Source of the DNA: Rostratula benghalensis
Taxonomy: Eukaryota; Chordata; Aves; Charadriiformes; Rostratulidae
Direction of reading: 5' to 3'
DNA: 64,000 nt
Assembly (NCBI GenBank): GCA_013399305.1
Contig: VXAI01000373.1
Coordinates: forward strand, 1 to 64,000
A program made the position numbers and the translations under genes. Below the pieces are notes generated by a model, which was not told the DNA's origin, searched no databases, and saw only the letters and a list, made by a program, of their open reading frames with translations. Within the stretch, counting starts at the first letter, position 1; every line of letters begins with the position of its first letter. Positions 1 through 9,959 of this stretch are shown here, piece after piece.

Positions 1-264
1 ATGGTAGGACAAGGGGCAATGGGTGCAAGCTGGAACAGAGGAGGTTCCACTTAAATATGAGGAAAAACTTCTTCAGGGTGAGGGTGAGGGAACACTGGCA
101 GGGGCTGCCCAGAGAGGTGGTGGAGTCTCCTTCTCTGGAGACATTCAAAACCCATCTGGGCGCTTTCCTGTGTGACCTGATCTAGGTGTTCCTGCTCTGG
201 CAGGGGGATTGGACTGGATGATCTTTCAAGGTCCCTTCCAATCCCTGATATTCTGTGATTCTGT
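1..264 (+). mobile_element. CR1 LINE 3' end, cut by window edge
   Basis: The sequence reads as the end of CR1 ORF2 and 3' UTR: GGACAAGGGGCAATGGGTGC, the box GAGAGGTGGTGGAGTCTCC, CTGGCAGGGGGATTGGACTG, and a terminal GATATTCTGTGATTCTGT octamer tail. It is in + orientation and continues left of the window. It is close in sequence to the copies at 2901 and 16617, suggesting the same subfamily. Confidence 0.9.
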
Positions 265-864
265 ATAATGCACCTCTGTGACTGTTGCTACTTGTAATGT
301 AGGGATACATGAATAAGAAGTTGTCAATGCATACAGGAATTATATTATATTTACAATGCCAAGACTTGTAAAAACACTGGGCTGTTTCCTCTGTGCACAT
401 CTGATTCCCAAACACATTAACAGGACTTACAGACCATGTTGTTTGGGGACTGTGCTCTATAGAGTTCAGATTTTTTGTAATGTTTGTAGAGTTTTTGCCA
501 TGTTTTTTTTTTAAACTGTTATCTGATGTTTTTGTCTGATGTCATATTACAAATGAAAAGAGAGCAAACAAAAGGCAGCACAGCTCCAGAGAACCACAGG
601 AGCACACAGCAGAAACCACGATTTGAAATCAAAGCTTTGCTACAAATGCTCAGACTTTACTACTTCCTTGCTAATATTTCCCTTTCTGAATCACTTTGTT
701 TATTTACCCAGCTCCCATCTGAGGCACATTTTTTCCGCTCTTTAGAAGAATTAATTTGCTTTGACTTCCATTTATCGAAGTGTGTGTTGAAATCTGTTTA
801 TTTATTTAAATGTACGTGCATGGGCTTATCAGGGTTAGACCTGTTGGCCTGTTGATAGAAAATG
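265..864. other. CA8: CA8 intron, no recognised feature
   Basis: AT-rich unique-looking sequence with a T9 run near 504. I see no exon, repeat family or regulatory motif I can defend. Confidence 0.5.
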
Positions 865-1500
865 GAATCGTGGAAGCGTAGAATGGTTTGGGTTGGAAGG
901 GACCATAAAGATCATTGAGTTCCAACCCCTCTGCCATGGGCAGGGACACCTCCCACCAGAGCAGGTTGCTCAAAGCCCCATCCAGCCTGGCCTTGAACAC
1001 CTCCAGGGATGGGGCAGCCACAGCTTCTCTGGGCAACCTCTTCCAGTGCCTCACCACCCTCACAGCAAAGAATTTCTTCCTAAAACCTAATCTCATTCTT
1101 CCCTCTTTCACTTTAAAATTGTTACCCTGCTTCCTATCTCTACGATCCCTGATAGATTCCCTCCCCATCTCTCCTGTAGCCCCTTTCAGATATTGGAGGG
1201 CTGCTATAAGGTCTTCCCAGAGTCTTCTCTTCTCCAGGCTGAACAAGTCCAATTCTCTCAGCCTGTCCTCATAGCAGAGGTGCTCCCGCTCCCTGATCAT
1301 TTTTGTGTCCCTCTGCTGGACCCGTTCTAATAGGTCCATGTCCTTCCTGTGTTGAGGACTTCAGGTGGGATTTCACAAGACAAGAGTAGGAGGGCAGAAT
1401 CACCTCCTTGACCTGCTGGCCACACTTGCTGCAGCCCAGGATGCTGTTGGCTTTATGGTCTGCCAGTGCACACTGCCGGCTCACATTGCGCTTCTCATCC
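865..1500 (-). mobile_element. CR1 LINE fragment, ~0.64 kb
   Basis: On the minus strand this reads as the C-terminal part of CR1 ORF2 ([44 protein letters not shown]), then the 3' UTR ending in a degenerate octamer tail at 865-884. The reading frame shifts near 1340, so it is dead. It is 5' truncated, as is usual for CR1. The tail GTGGAAGCGTAGAATGG has diverged from the ATAGAATCATAGAATGG form, so this copy is not very young. Confidence 0.93.
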
Positions 1501-2480
1501 AAAATACTATGGCATTAATTATAATTTTCCATTTGGTTGTCTGTCTGATTTCAGTTTCTGTGAATAACTATTGCTCGTACCCCCGTGGTTCAGAACTGGG
1601 GGCCAGTGATCCACCCAGTACTCTGTCTCCAGCACTGTCTATGAGGGATGCTGTATGGGACGCTGTGTAGGGAGAGCGCGTGAGCGTGACCACTTTTTGT
1701 TGTACTCCCCAGTCACGTACAGTCTTAGGACTAGGAGTGCTCGAGGCTACATCTCTGCCTGCTCTCTTTAGTGTCTAGTTTTGGACTTCTTGTCTGACAT
1801 TTGTCTGATCTATTAATGAACCTGCTGATACTGCTTTGGTACCGCAGTGTTTATGACAGCAAGTTTACAACCAGCAAGTTTACTCATCCACTGTAATTAT
1901 TGCCACTTACAAGGAAGTAACATGGTAGCCCCTTAAACACACATCAGAACTCTGGTTCTACCTTGGACTTTAGAAACCTAATAGAAAATGATGATTCTTG
2001 TTCCAAGGAGACTACTGAAAGCAGAGCCTCAAAGTTCCAGAAACTTTTGGACCAGAAAGCGCTGAGTGCCTGTTCCAGTACCTTTAGTAACATTAATTCC
2101 TAAACCTGAACCTTGTCAAGGGATGTCTTTATTGGCCTGTTGTACACCCCTTTTTTCTCTTTGTGTTGTGTGGGTTTTTTTTTTTCAGTAGACCACCCTG
2201 ACATGTCTTGACCTAGGGATGGGATGGAGGGGATGCAGAGACCTAAAGGTATGCTTAAAATGGGTAGCTAATGCTTAACTTGCTCTTGGGGTGTTTTGCA
2301 AACAGTTTTGGAACTGTGGTTCCTTTTCCAAACAGCAGCAGCAGCTTGAGGGTGCATGGCAGCACATGTCTTCCTGTCAGGCTGCTTATGCGGCTGCACA
2401 GACTGATTCTAGACCTCTCAGTGTTTAATAGTATTCCACAGACGTTTTGGTGTCATTTTTTCTAGCTGATATATAGACTT
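1501..2480. other. CA8: CA8 intron, possibly containing an old degraded repeat
   Basis: Part of this (about 1590-1890) contains wording such as CCACCCAGTACTCTGTCTCC followed by a GAACCTGCTGATACTGC-type stretch, reminiscent of an old dispersed bird/reptile repeat. The match is from memory only. The rest is unremarkable, with a T12 run near 2175 followed by CAG that does not lead into a recognisable exon. Confidence 0.3.
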
Positions 2481-2489
2481 ACGAAAATC

Positions 2490-2900
2490 TCTGCCCTGGT
2501 GAGCCTTCTGCCAGGACAACCTGGTTTTGGATAAACTGCGGGTGTTGCCGGTACGGTCTGAAGCACTTGCTCCTGCTGAGGCTCAGCATTTTCCTTTGAA
2601 ATCTTCAGAAAATAACTCCCGCAGACAAATGCCAGCTTACAGACTTCACCTCCAAAGGAGCGTAACACGCCGCTGAACCGCCACGGCAGCTTCAGCCAAG
2701 ACCTGCCTGTTGACACAGTCAAAGTCATGGTCTCTTTACCTTTGGCGGTCGCCCTCGGTGCTATTGTTCCAGCCACCAAAGGACAAGCTTGCTGTGACAT
2801 TTCCAGCCAACCCAGTGGCGGTGCCATGCGCCGCTGGTCTCGCCCCACCAAGGGCATTGCCATCCCGACTGTGGTCACCCCAACCTCATCCTTTCGCCTT
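2490..2900. other. CpG-rich block left of an inserted CR1
   Basis: About 20 CpG dinucleotides lie in roughly 400 bases, in surroundings that are otherwise CpG-poor. The same character resumes right after the CR1 (3890-4070). It carries a 138-codon minus-strand open frame (2462-2878) with no family resemblance, which I take as a by-product of the base composition. It may be a small CpG island or an old GC-rich repeat. Confidence 0.4.
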
Positions 2901-3889
2901 TCACAGAATCACAGAATCACAGACTATCAGGGATTGGAAGGGACCTTGAAAGATCATCCAGTCCAATCCCCCTGCCAGAGCAGGAACACCCAGATCAGGC
3001 CACACAGGAACGCGTCCAGATGGGTCTTGAACGTCTCCAGAGAAGGAGACTCCACCACCTCTCTGGGCAGCCCGTTCCAGTGCTTCCTCACCCTCACTGT
3101 GAAGAAGTTTTTCCTCATATTTAAATGGAACCTCCTCTGTTCCAGCTTGCACCCATTGCCCCTTGTCCTATCCTTGCCTGTCACTGAGAAGAGCCTGGCT
3201 CCATCTTCCTGACACTCACTCTTTCCATATTTATAAACATTCATGAGGTCACCCCTCAGTCTCCTCTTCTCCAAGCTAAAGAGATCCAGCTCCTTCAGCC
3301 TTTCCTCCTCTGGGAGATGCTCCACTCCCTTAATCATCTTTGTGGCTCTACGCTGGACTCTCTCAAGCAGTTCCCTGTCCCTCTGGAACTGAGGGGCCCA
3401 GAACTGGACACACTGTTCCAGATGGGGTCTCACCAGGGCAGAGTAGAGGGGAAGGAGAACCTCTCTGGACCTACTGACCACCGCCCTTCTAATACACCCC
3501 AGGATGCCATTGGCCTTCCTGGCCACCAGGGCACAGTGCTGGCTCATGGTCATCCTGCTTTCTACCAGGACCCCCAGGTCCCTTTCCCCATCACTGCTCT
3601 TCAACAGTACAGTTCCCAACTTGTACTCGTGCCTGCAGTTGTTCTTGCCCAGATGTAGGACTCTACACTTGTCCTTGTTAAATTTCATTAAATTTCTCTC
3701 TGCCCAGCTCTCCAGCCTGTCCAAGTCTCTCTGGATGGCAGCGTGGCCTTCTGGAGTGTCAGCCACTCCTCCCAGTTTGGAGTCATCAGCAAACTGGGCT
3801 GATCACGCACTCCATTCCCTCATCCAAGTCATCGGTGAATATATTAAATAGAACTGGTCCCAGTACTGATCCCCGAGGGATTCCACCCT
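2901..3889 (-). mobile_element. CR1 LINE fragment with a long ORF2 remnant, ~1 kb
   Basis: Its 3' tail lies at 2901-2930 (three ACAGAATC-type octamers). On the minus strand an uninterrupted frame (2954-3766, and open a little further upstream to the FADD reverse transcriptase motif near 3790) encodes the end of the RT domain and the C-terminal region, including [29 protein letters not shown] and [14 protein letters not shown] one-base shift just upstream puts [12 protein letters not shown] in another frame. The unbroken 270 codons make this one of the youngest CR1 copies in the window. It is 5' truncated and certainly not mobile. Confidence 0.96.
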
Positions 3890-4075
3890 CCACTCCCTCC
3901 CCGCTGAACGTCGGGGTTTTGGTGGAGCTCGTGGGACTCCCTGAGCCCCCTCTGGTGGGAAACTGATGCAAACGCCGGGCGTTTCGTCTGGGAAAATGAA
4001 ATAACTTCTGTCTTCTGGGGTGGTGGTAGCTCCGGCGCCTGCCGAAGTGCGTGCTGGAGACTGAAACCCCATTAT
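3890..4075. other. CpG-rich block right of the CR1
   Basis: About ten CpGs, e.g. GCTGAACGTCGGGG and CTCCGGCGCCTGCCG. In composition it is the continuation of 2490-2900, implying that the CR1 landed inside a pre-existing CpG-rich unit. Confidence 0.4.
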
Positions 4076-4910
4076 TTGATCCTGTGGTTTTGTTACTTTA
4101 AAAGCCAAAGGCAAATCGGATGTGTAGCAAAGCTTTTTCTACGTGATAAAATGCAGAGCAGCCATCAGCAGTAGTAAGATCGCTTAGTTCTAACAGAGAG
4201 CATTTGTATGTCTACAAGTTTTGTAGCTGTGGGCAAGAACATTTGTGTTAGTGTTCTTATGTGCAAATGAGTTATTGTATTTTTTTAAGGAGAAGGTTTC
4301 ATGGTTTTAGCACAGAAGATGCCTTTGACCAGCATGAATAGAACTACTAAATTTGGAATTTAATTCAATTTACAATATGCTCATTTAAAATTTTCTCCTG
4401 ATTTTTGAAATAACAGTTATCAAGAGATGTGCTTAAATTTTTACTGGAGTTTAAATAAGGGGAGAGGGATTGCTCGAGGAACTGGTCTTCTGAAATGCTG
4501 AGACACGTGAGTGAACTCCTGTTGTCTGAGGGGCAATAAGCATTTCACAGAAGCTGCTCCTGTGCAGAAACAAAACACAAAATAGGAAGACACACTCTCT
4601 GTTTTCAAAACTCATTTTGCTGGAGGTGGTAACAAAGTTGGATAACAGGGTGACATTCTAACTTCTTAGGCACATGATTCAGCAAAACATTGATCACGCT
4701 TTTACAATGGGGATTAAATCTCAGAGTTTGTATTTATTTAGCTGTTTTATCTATGTGGAATGTGCAAAAGTTGTTGGCAGATAAACTTCAAAGCAGCTGT
4801 GCTTAGGATGTTGAAGCTCTGCAATGTTAACAGACCCAGCCACGGAGATTACATTTTAGCATTAGCGCTGCAGAACTTGTGTTTGAAATGCATATTACCT
4901 CTCAGTGGAT
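4076..4910. other. CA8: CA8 intron, no recognised feature
   Basis: AT-rich sequence with no repeat, exon or motif I can name. Confidence 0.5.
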
Positions 4911-4913
4911 AGT

Positions 4914-5070
4914 GCTGTTTCTTCCTCCCTTCCTCTCTTCTTCCCTTCCTCCCTTCTCTCTCTTACTGTCAGTCTGTTTCCCAGCGGCTTTCTTTTGCCC
5001 CTCCTTCCCTCCCACATCTCCCTTCCCTCCCTTCTCCTTCTCCTCCCGTCCTTCTCCCTTTCCAACCCCC
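4914..5070 (+). repeat. Polypyrimidine low-complexity tract
   Basis: About 155 bases, overwhelmingly C and T, built from degenerate TTCC/CTCC units. It is the source of spurious Ser/Leu/Pro/Phe-rich and, on the other strand, Arg/Glu/Lys-rich open frames. A mirror-symmetric purine/pyrimidine tract of this kind can adopt triplex structure, but no function is implied. Confidence 0.85.
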
Positions 5071-5598
5071 TGCTAGTCTGTCTTCCAGCACTTTTCTCAA
5101 ACAGCGCTTCCCAAATCAGGCTGTGACACCTCACCAGAGCAGACTTAGTGTTTTCTGTACCCTGACACATATTCATGCATTAACTCCTATGAGCCCTTGT
5201 GGCAGAAGGCAGCTGAGGGCTTGTATTTCACTTTTTAGCATCCCTTTCACTGCTGTCCCTACGGTGGTCTCCTCAGGCCATTTTTCTCTGCTCGACTTTC
5301 TCTGTGTTTAAGCTTTCCTGAAATCACTTCTACTATTACTACTGACACTTGAGTGACTCATGTTGGGTGGTGATACGTGAGACAAGTAACATTAAGACAG
5401 TACAGTCAGCCCCTCAAACATGTGTTTGGACAGCCCGTGTCCATAAGCCTTAAAAGAGAGCTGGCTGACTGAGAGGTGACATGGTGGGTATCATTAGATG
5501 ATGTAATTTCGGTATTTGAAGTGAGGGAGTTGGTCATCAGTATCATTAGCATCGTTTTTCACACCTTTGCTGTAGATATTTGGTAACTGGTTATACTT
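5071..5598. other. CA8: CA8 intron, no recognised feature
   Basis: Unique-looking intronic sequence between the pyrimidine tract and a short CR1. Nothing recognised. Confidence 0.45.
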
Positions 5599-5726
5599 AG
5601 ATTGGTTTGGGTTGGAAGAGACTTTAAAGATGACCTAGTTCCAATCTCCCTGCTGTGCACTGGGACACCTCCCGCTAGAGCAGGTTGCTCACACCCCAAT
5701 CCTGCCTGGTCTTGAACACTTCACTT
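5599..5726 (-). mobile_element. Short CR1 3' fragment
   Basis: The complement of the CR1 3' UTR: GGTTTGGGTTGGAAGAGACT, then CACCTCCCGCTAGAGCAGG and TGGTCTTGAACACTTC. It is truncated to about 125 bases and well diverged. Confidence 0.85.
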
Positions 5727-5748
5727 TCTCTGCAGCTGACTTTTGTCT

Positions 5749-5770
5749 TTTTTTTTTTTTTTTTTTTTTT
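5749..5770 (+). repeat. Poly-T run (22 bases)
   Basis: A pure T22 run 20 bases after a truncated CR1. A short CA-rich stretch follows at about 5826-5860. No retrogene or SINE body could be recognised beside it. Confidence 0.9.
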
Positions 5771-5952
5771 GATTTGTAACATTTATCATAGGAGTCTACT
5801 TACACATACGTGCACAGCTGTAGGCACACGCGTATGCACTCATGCACGCACACACACATGCTGAGGCTTTGTTGATTGACGTTGAGTGCTGTTGTTGGGT
5901 TTTATTACAAAGCATGTTTCTCCATTGGTCTATTTGCACTGCTTTGTTTTAG

Positions 5953-6048
5953 CTTCATCTAATGCACTGGAACTCCACTCTGTACGGCAGCATTGATGAG
6001 GCAGTAGGGAAGAAGCACGGCATAGCTATTATTGCTTTGTTTGTGCAG
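5953..6048 (+). CDS. CA8: CA8 coding exon (first in window; contains the third zinc-ligand His position)
   Basis: The exon has 96 bases and 32 codons, starting in phase 0 after a ...TTTTAG acceptor and ending at a perfect CAG|GTAAGT donor. It begins [13 protein letters not shown] and ends IAIIALFVQ. By alignment with CA II, the His in LHL is the position of zinc ligand His119, so this ligand is retained even though the family has lost another one. The equivalent exon in active carbonic anhydrases is 93 bases, so this is one codon longer. Differences from the mammalian protein as I recall it are conservative (Ile to Met, Phe to Tyr, Pro to Lys). The preceding exon is not in the 5.9 kb to the left. 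Confidence 0.97.
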
Positions 6049-8461
6049 GTAAGTTGCCCGTGTTGCAGTTGTTATCACGTGCTGTTGTTTGTCTCAGGAA
6101 GACGAGTTCCTTTCCTTTTCCTTTCATTTTTAAGGATTTCACAAGAGTAAACGAGTGTATAACTGCTGGAATGCTGTTCAAAAGATACTTCTCAGTCATG
6201 TCGTCCATGTGCTAAATAAGTAATTCTTGTTGAAACAGGATATTGGAAAGTATGTTGGTTAAAGAAAGGATAATATGTAGTTGGCCATCCCTCTCAGTGA
6301 CTCCAGCTCTAAGCAGAAATCCACTCTCCATTCCTCTGAGGGCAGAACGAGGGCTCTCAGGAAGTGGAGGTGCTTCACTACCCCTGTAATGTGTTTTTAT
6401 CCATTCCTGGCCAGGCTGCTATTTGGGGATGGAGGAAATAGGCAGAGGAGAGGAGCAAAGAGGAAAAAAACAAACCCTACAGAGCTGAAAAGTGGTAATA
6501 GAATTGTCCTTTTCTGAGCACAGGGACAAGTGTTTTTTTTTCACACCGGAGAGACATGAGGTGGGGGTGATATTACTTCTTCAGGGATGCCAGACTGAGA
6601 GTGTAGAGAATCTTGCCCCAGACCCTCAGGAAAACCTCTGATGAGGAGGCTTAAAGCTTGCTGGGGATAAGGTATAAATTTGGAAGTCAGCCCCATAATC
6701 TAATCGCCGTTGAAAGGTTTTCAAGGGCTGCACCCTATAAAGAAGTTTTTCAGTTTTAGTCCTCAAACACTAAATTCTCATCCTCCTCATGAGGAATGGC
6801 AAACTGTTTTATTTAAATGAATTTGGAGGAAGAGGTTTAGAGTTCATGCTTAGATCAAATGAGTTTTCTTTCACAGTGATATTATGAATTTGTCGTATTT
6901 CATAACAAGTTTATGAGTGCCTTTGAGCTTTACCTCTGTTTGAATTTTAAGGTGCATTGGTTACATCTCCAGCACTCAGATAGAACTGCTAAAAATGGAA
7001 GTTAGAAAGTCTTCAGTTTTGTATCCTAGAGGGCTGTGTGATAATTGCTTATGTAAGTCACCTTCTAATTCAGCAAAGATAACGTTCAAGTTAGTTAGAA
7101 AGTTATATATAAGTTCTTAAATAAATCTGAAACTTCAATGATACATTTTCCATTTCTGGTTTCTCACCTTCATCAGGATTCTTGAGGGTTTTTCATTAGC
7201 CAAAAAAGGCTTCATATATTACAATTCACCAAGGAAAAACAGTATTTTATGCTGTTTATTAAAGGAGCGGGGAGAGGAAATTCAGTGACCATTTTTTCCT
7301 GTTAAAGGCAAGGAAATATAATAGTTTTGCACCATAGTTCTCAAACACATCATTTTAAGGTCAGTGAAAATATTTCCACTGATTTACATGACAGCCCTTG
7401 GTGATTATTAATTTAGAAACAACGTCTTTGAAGTGATTTCAATACCTTTCATGCACTTCTAAGGTTTTAAATGGAAATCCCATTCTGAAAAACAAAAAAG
7501 AAAATCCTCTTAAATTCCTAGAAATAACAAAGTACCTTTTTGTTGGCATTCAGTTGTTGCCTTCCAGTGACTACTGTGCTATTCTATTCCAAAAGAAACA
7601 AAAAGCAAACAAATTTTTCAGGGTTTACCTCTCCCATTCTTAACTCATACCCGCTTCAAGCCTCACCTTGTACTTGTGCAGATTGGCAAAGAAATCAAAT
7701 GGAAGGTGGTTCTGACACTTCCTATTTTGACAATGTTACTCTGAAGGTAAAAGAAAAGGTCCTAGAGTGGGTGATTTTGACCAGAAGCACCTGAAATCAG
7801 TGAATGAGGCTCATGGAAAATAAGAATCTCCTATTTCAACAACAAGTTTATTTTGAAAGCTTTATCTTCTGTACCTTAAAGGCATTTGGTAAAGGGAGTG
7901 CTACAAGGCTGCCAGGAGATTGGCTTTTGCCGGCAGGATCGCAGAAATGCCATAAAGGAGGGAATCTGCCATTCTGAGCTCTGCAGGCAGGAAAAAACTC
8001 CCCTGAGCTTCAGAAATACCTTGGGACAGATTTGCAGTGCTGTGGGAACAAATCCAAAAAGTGTCTGTCATGTTTGTTCGCTCTGTTCCGTCCTGTGTAC
8101 CTTTCTGACAAAAACTGGTAAGGACAGACTTCATCATTGGCATTTATATGCCATAATGCTGCATGAGTTTGATTCTGCATGCAGTGTATGCTGCAGAACA
8201 GTCAGAAACTTACCAGACTTAACTGTGACTCTCTCTTGTTCTCTGAGTTTCTGTCTCTGCTTTAAATTTGTTTGCACCTCTTTTACTTTTGATTGGTGGC
8301 TTTAGAGTGATTTAATTGTTTGGAGTTGCCCTGTGTCCATGTATTTGGTTAACATGAAGCTGTGTAGTTCAACTGAAAACTGTTTTGGTTGACCTCTGTC
8401 TTGCCTCACAGTTTCTGAAACAGAGAAATACTGAAACTCATCTTTGCTTGCTGTATTTCAG
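6049..8461 (+). other. CA8: CA8 intron (2,413 bases), no recognised repeat
   Basis: Begins GTAAGT and ends TTTCAG. Open stretches inside (for example 7540-7794 and 7886-8305) lack any family resemblance and have no flanking splice logic. No CR1 was recognised. Confidence 0.7.
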
Positions 8462-8524
8462 ATAGGAAAAGAGCATGTAGGCCTAAAGGCTGTAACTGAA
8501 ATTCTCCAGGACATCCAGTACAAG
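8462..8524 (+). CDS. CA8: CA8 coding exon (63 bases)
   Basis: This exon encodes 21 codons in phase 0 at both ends, reading [21 protein letters not shown]. It is preceded by a TTTCAG acceptor and followed by AAG|GTAAGG. The 63-base length equals that of the corresponding exon in classical alpha-carbonic anhydrase genes, and the sequence appears identical to mammalian CA8. It is too short for a long open reading frame and was found by reading for splice-flanked family similarity. In the alpha-CA fold it covers the helix and connecting loop after the central beta strand. Confidence 0.96.
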
Positions 8525-9910
8525 GTAAGGCACTGTCTGAAGAAATGCTTCCTTCACTGACCAGAGGGAAAGTGAGCAGAGGATCTATATGAAGCCAAGA
8601 GAAGGAAGGGTTTCAGATGTGCCTGTAGGAAAATGATGTGTGAAAGTCATAATTTCGTAGCCTGTGTGAGAACCTCAGCATTTTACAGTATTCAGATACT
8701 ACGTCGTCTCTGTAGTTACTTTTCTGGTCAAGCCATATCTAGTCAAGCCAGCAAGCTTGATCTCCTGCACCAGTAACTGATGGCAAATAGTACTTTTTTA
8801 GTGATTATCATGGAGTCAGTGTGAGTGTAAGCACTGCATTATACTTAGTGAACACCAGCAGCAGTGTCTCCAAACTTACCTGGTTTTGACTCGTAGAGGA
8901 AAAGAATAGATGAACTGAGCACCTTTATTAGGTTGCGGTGGGAAAAAGCAAAAACACAATAACATCTTGTCAGGTGGATTATGTGTGTGGATCCTGAAGG
9001 ACAGATAATAACCTTAACAGGACTGAGGAGATATGAGTGCTCTCCAGAATGTTGATGCTATCTTTAATGACCTTGGGCAAGTTACTTCCATCTCTCTGCT
9101 TCATGGATTCTGTCTGTATCATAGAAATAGTCACACTGACCTTTGATTTTTAAGGATTTTCAGGTGTGTTAATGAGCTGTTCTATATTGGTCTGGAGTGA
9201 TTAGCCATTCACTTCAGTGGTTGCTGAAGGGGAGAAAAATTAGAAGCGGTTATTAGAAGGGAATCGAAAATCTTCTTGCAGACAAATAATATATGGTAGA
9301 CTTCAGTCATGATGTTTATTATTGCAAACTCATTGTGTCTGAAGGTGTCAGAGTGTATGGAACTCTGTAGTTTCATTACTGAAAAAACAGCCTTTCAGTG
9401 GAAGTTCGTGAAAGGCCTGGTCACGGTGAGCATGTTATACTGCTGACTTCCAGAGGGTCAGCATCAAATATACTTTTTTGGCATACGTAAAATTTACTTG
9501 CATTAAGTGTGTGGAACCAGCATTATTCTGTTAAGTGCTATCCACATCAGTCAAGGAAAAAGCTCTATTTTACCCTTGGTTTTTTTCAACTCATTTTGTA
9601 TGGAACCCCTGAGTTTCATGTAGAGAATTTCAAGGCTGGGACCTGGAAGGAACCCAGGTTCTAAAGGCAGAAAATTAACGAACTGCGGAGATAACCCTAG
9701 AAGTAAAATATAAAATAGAATTAAAACTCGTGTTTGTGTAGCTGCAAGGACAAATGCAGTGATGATTAAATGGGGCTATTAATGAGGTTGCTTCGTACAA
9801 AAATTCAAGGCCTAGTGTTACAAGAACACACAGCGGTTTTTTACCTCTCCATTCATCATCCTTTTCATAAGAAACAAGAGATGAGATTAATTTGTGTTCA
9901 TTTTTTTCAG
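8525..9910 (+). other. CA8: CA8 intron (1,386 bases)
   Basis: Begins GTAAGG and ends TTTTTTTCAG. It contains a MIR-like old SINE remnant at about 9062-9180; the rest is unremarkable. Confidence 0.7.
9062..9180 (+). mobile_element. Ancient MIR-like SINE remnant
   Basis: The word order matches the MIR-type core known from amniotes: GACCTTGGGCAAGTTACTTC, then CATCTCTCTGCTTCATGG, then a stretch ending CACTGACCTTTGATTTTTAAGG. Divergence is high. The assignment is from memory of the consensus; a sensitive profile search would decide. Confidence 0.55.
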
Positions 9911-9959
9911 GGAAAATCCAAAACAATACCCTGTTTTAATCCCAACTCTTTATTGCCAG
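9911..9959 (+). CDS. CA8: CA8 coding exon (49 bases, ends in phase 1)
   Basis: The exon encodes GKSKTIPCFNPNSLLP plus the first base of an Asp codon. It follows a strong polypyrimidine acceptor (TTTTTTTCAG) and ends at CCAG|GTAGGT. Together with the next exon it makes 162 bases, corresponding to the single exon of about 156 bases found in classical CA genes. CA8 therefore has an additional phase-1 intron here, interrupting the Asp codon before PLLRDYW. The Asp codon is rebuilt as G|AC across the junction, which confirms the boundaries. Confidence 0.95.

Noticed and set aside
2462..2878. 138-codon minus-strand open frame
   Set aside because: It lies in CpG-rich sequence, where stop codons are rarer, and has no recognisable motif.
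2954..3766. 270-codon frame as a host gene
   Set aside because: The protein is clearly the CR1 ORF2 C-terminal region; it is a transposon remnant, not a host gene.
1..5952. Search for the preceding CA8 exon (HWGREN...VNFKAF region)
   Set aside because: No matching sequence was seen; the exon must lie upstream of the window.
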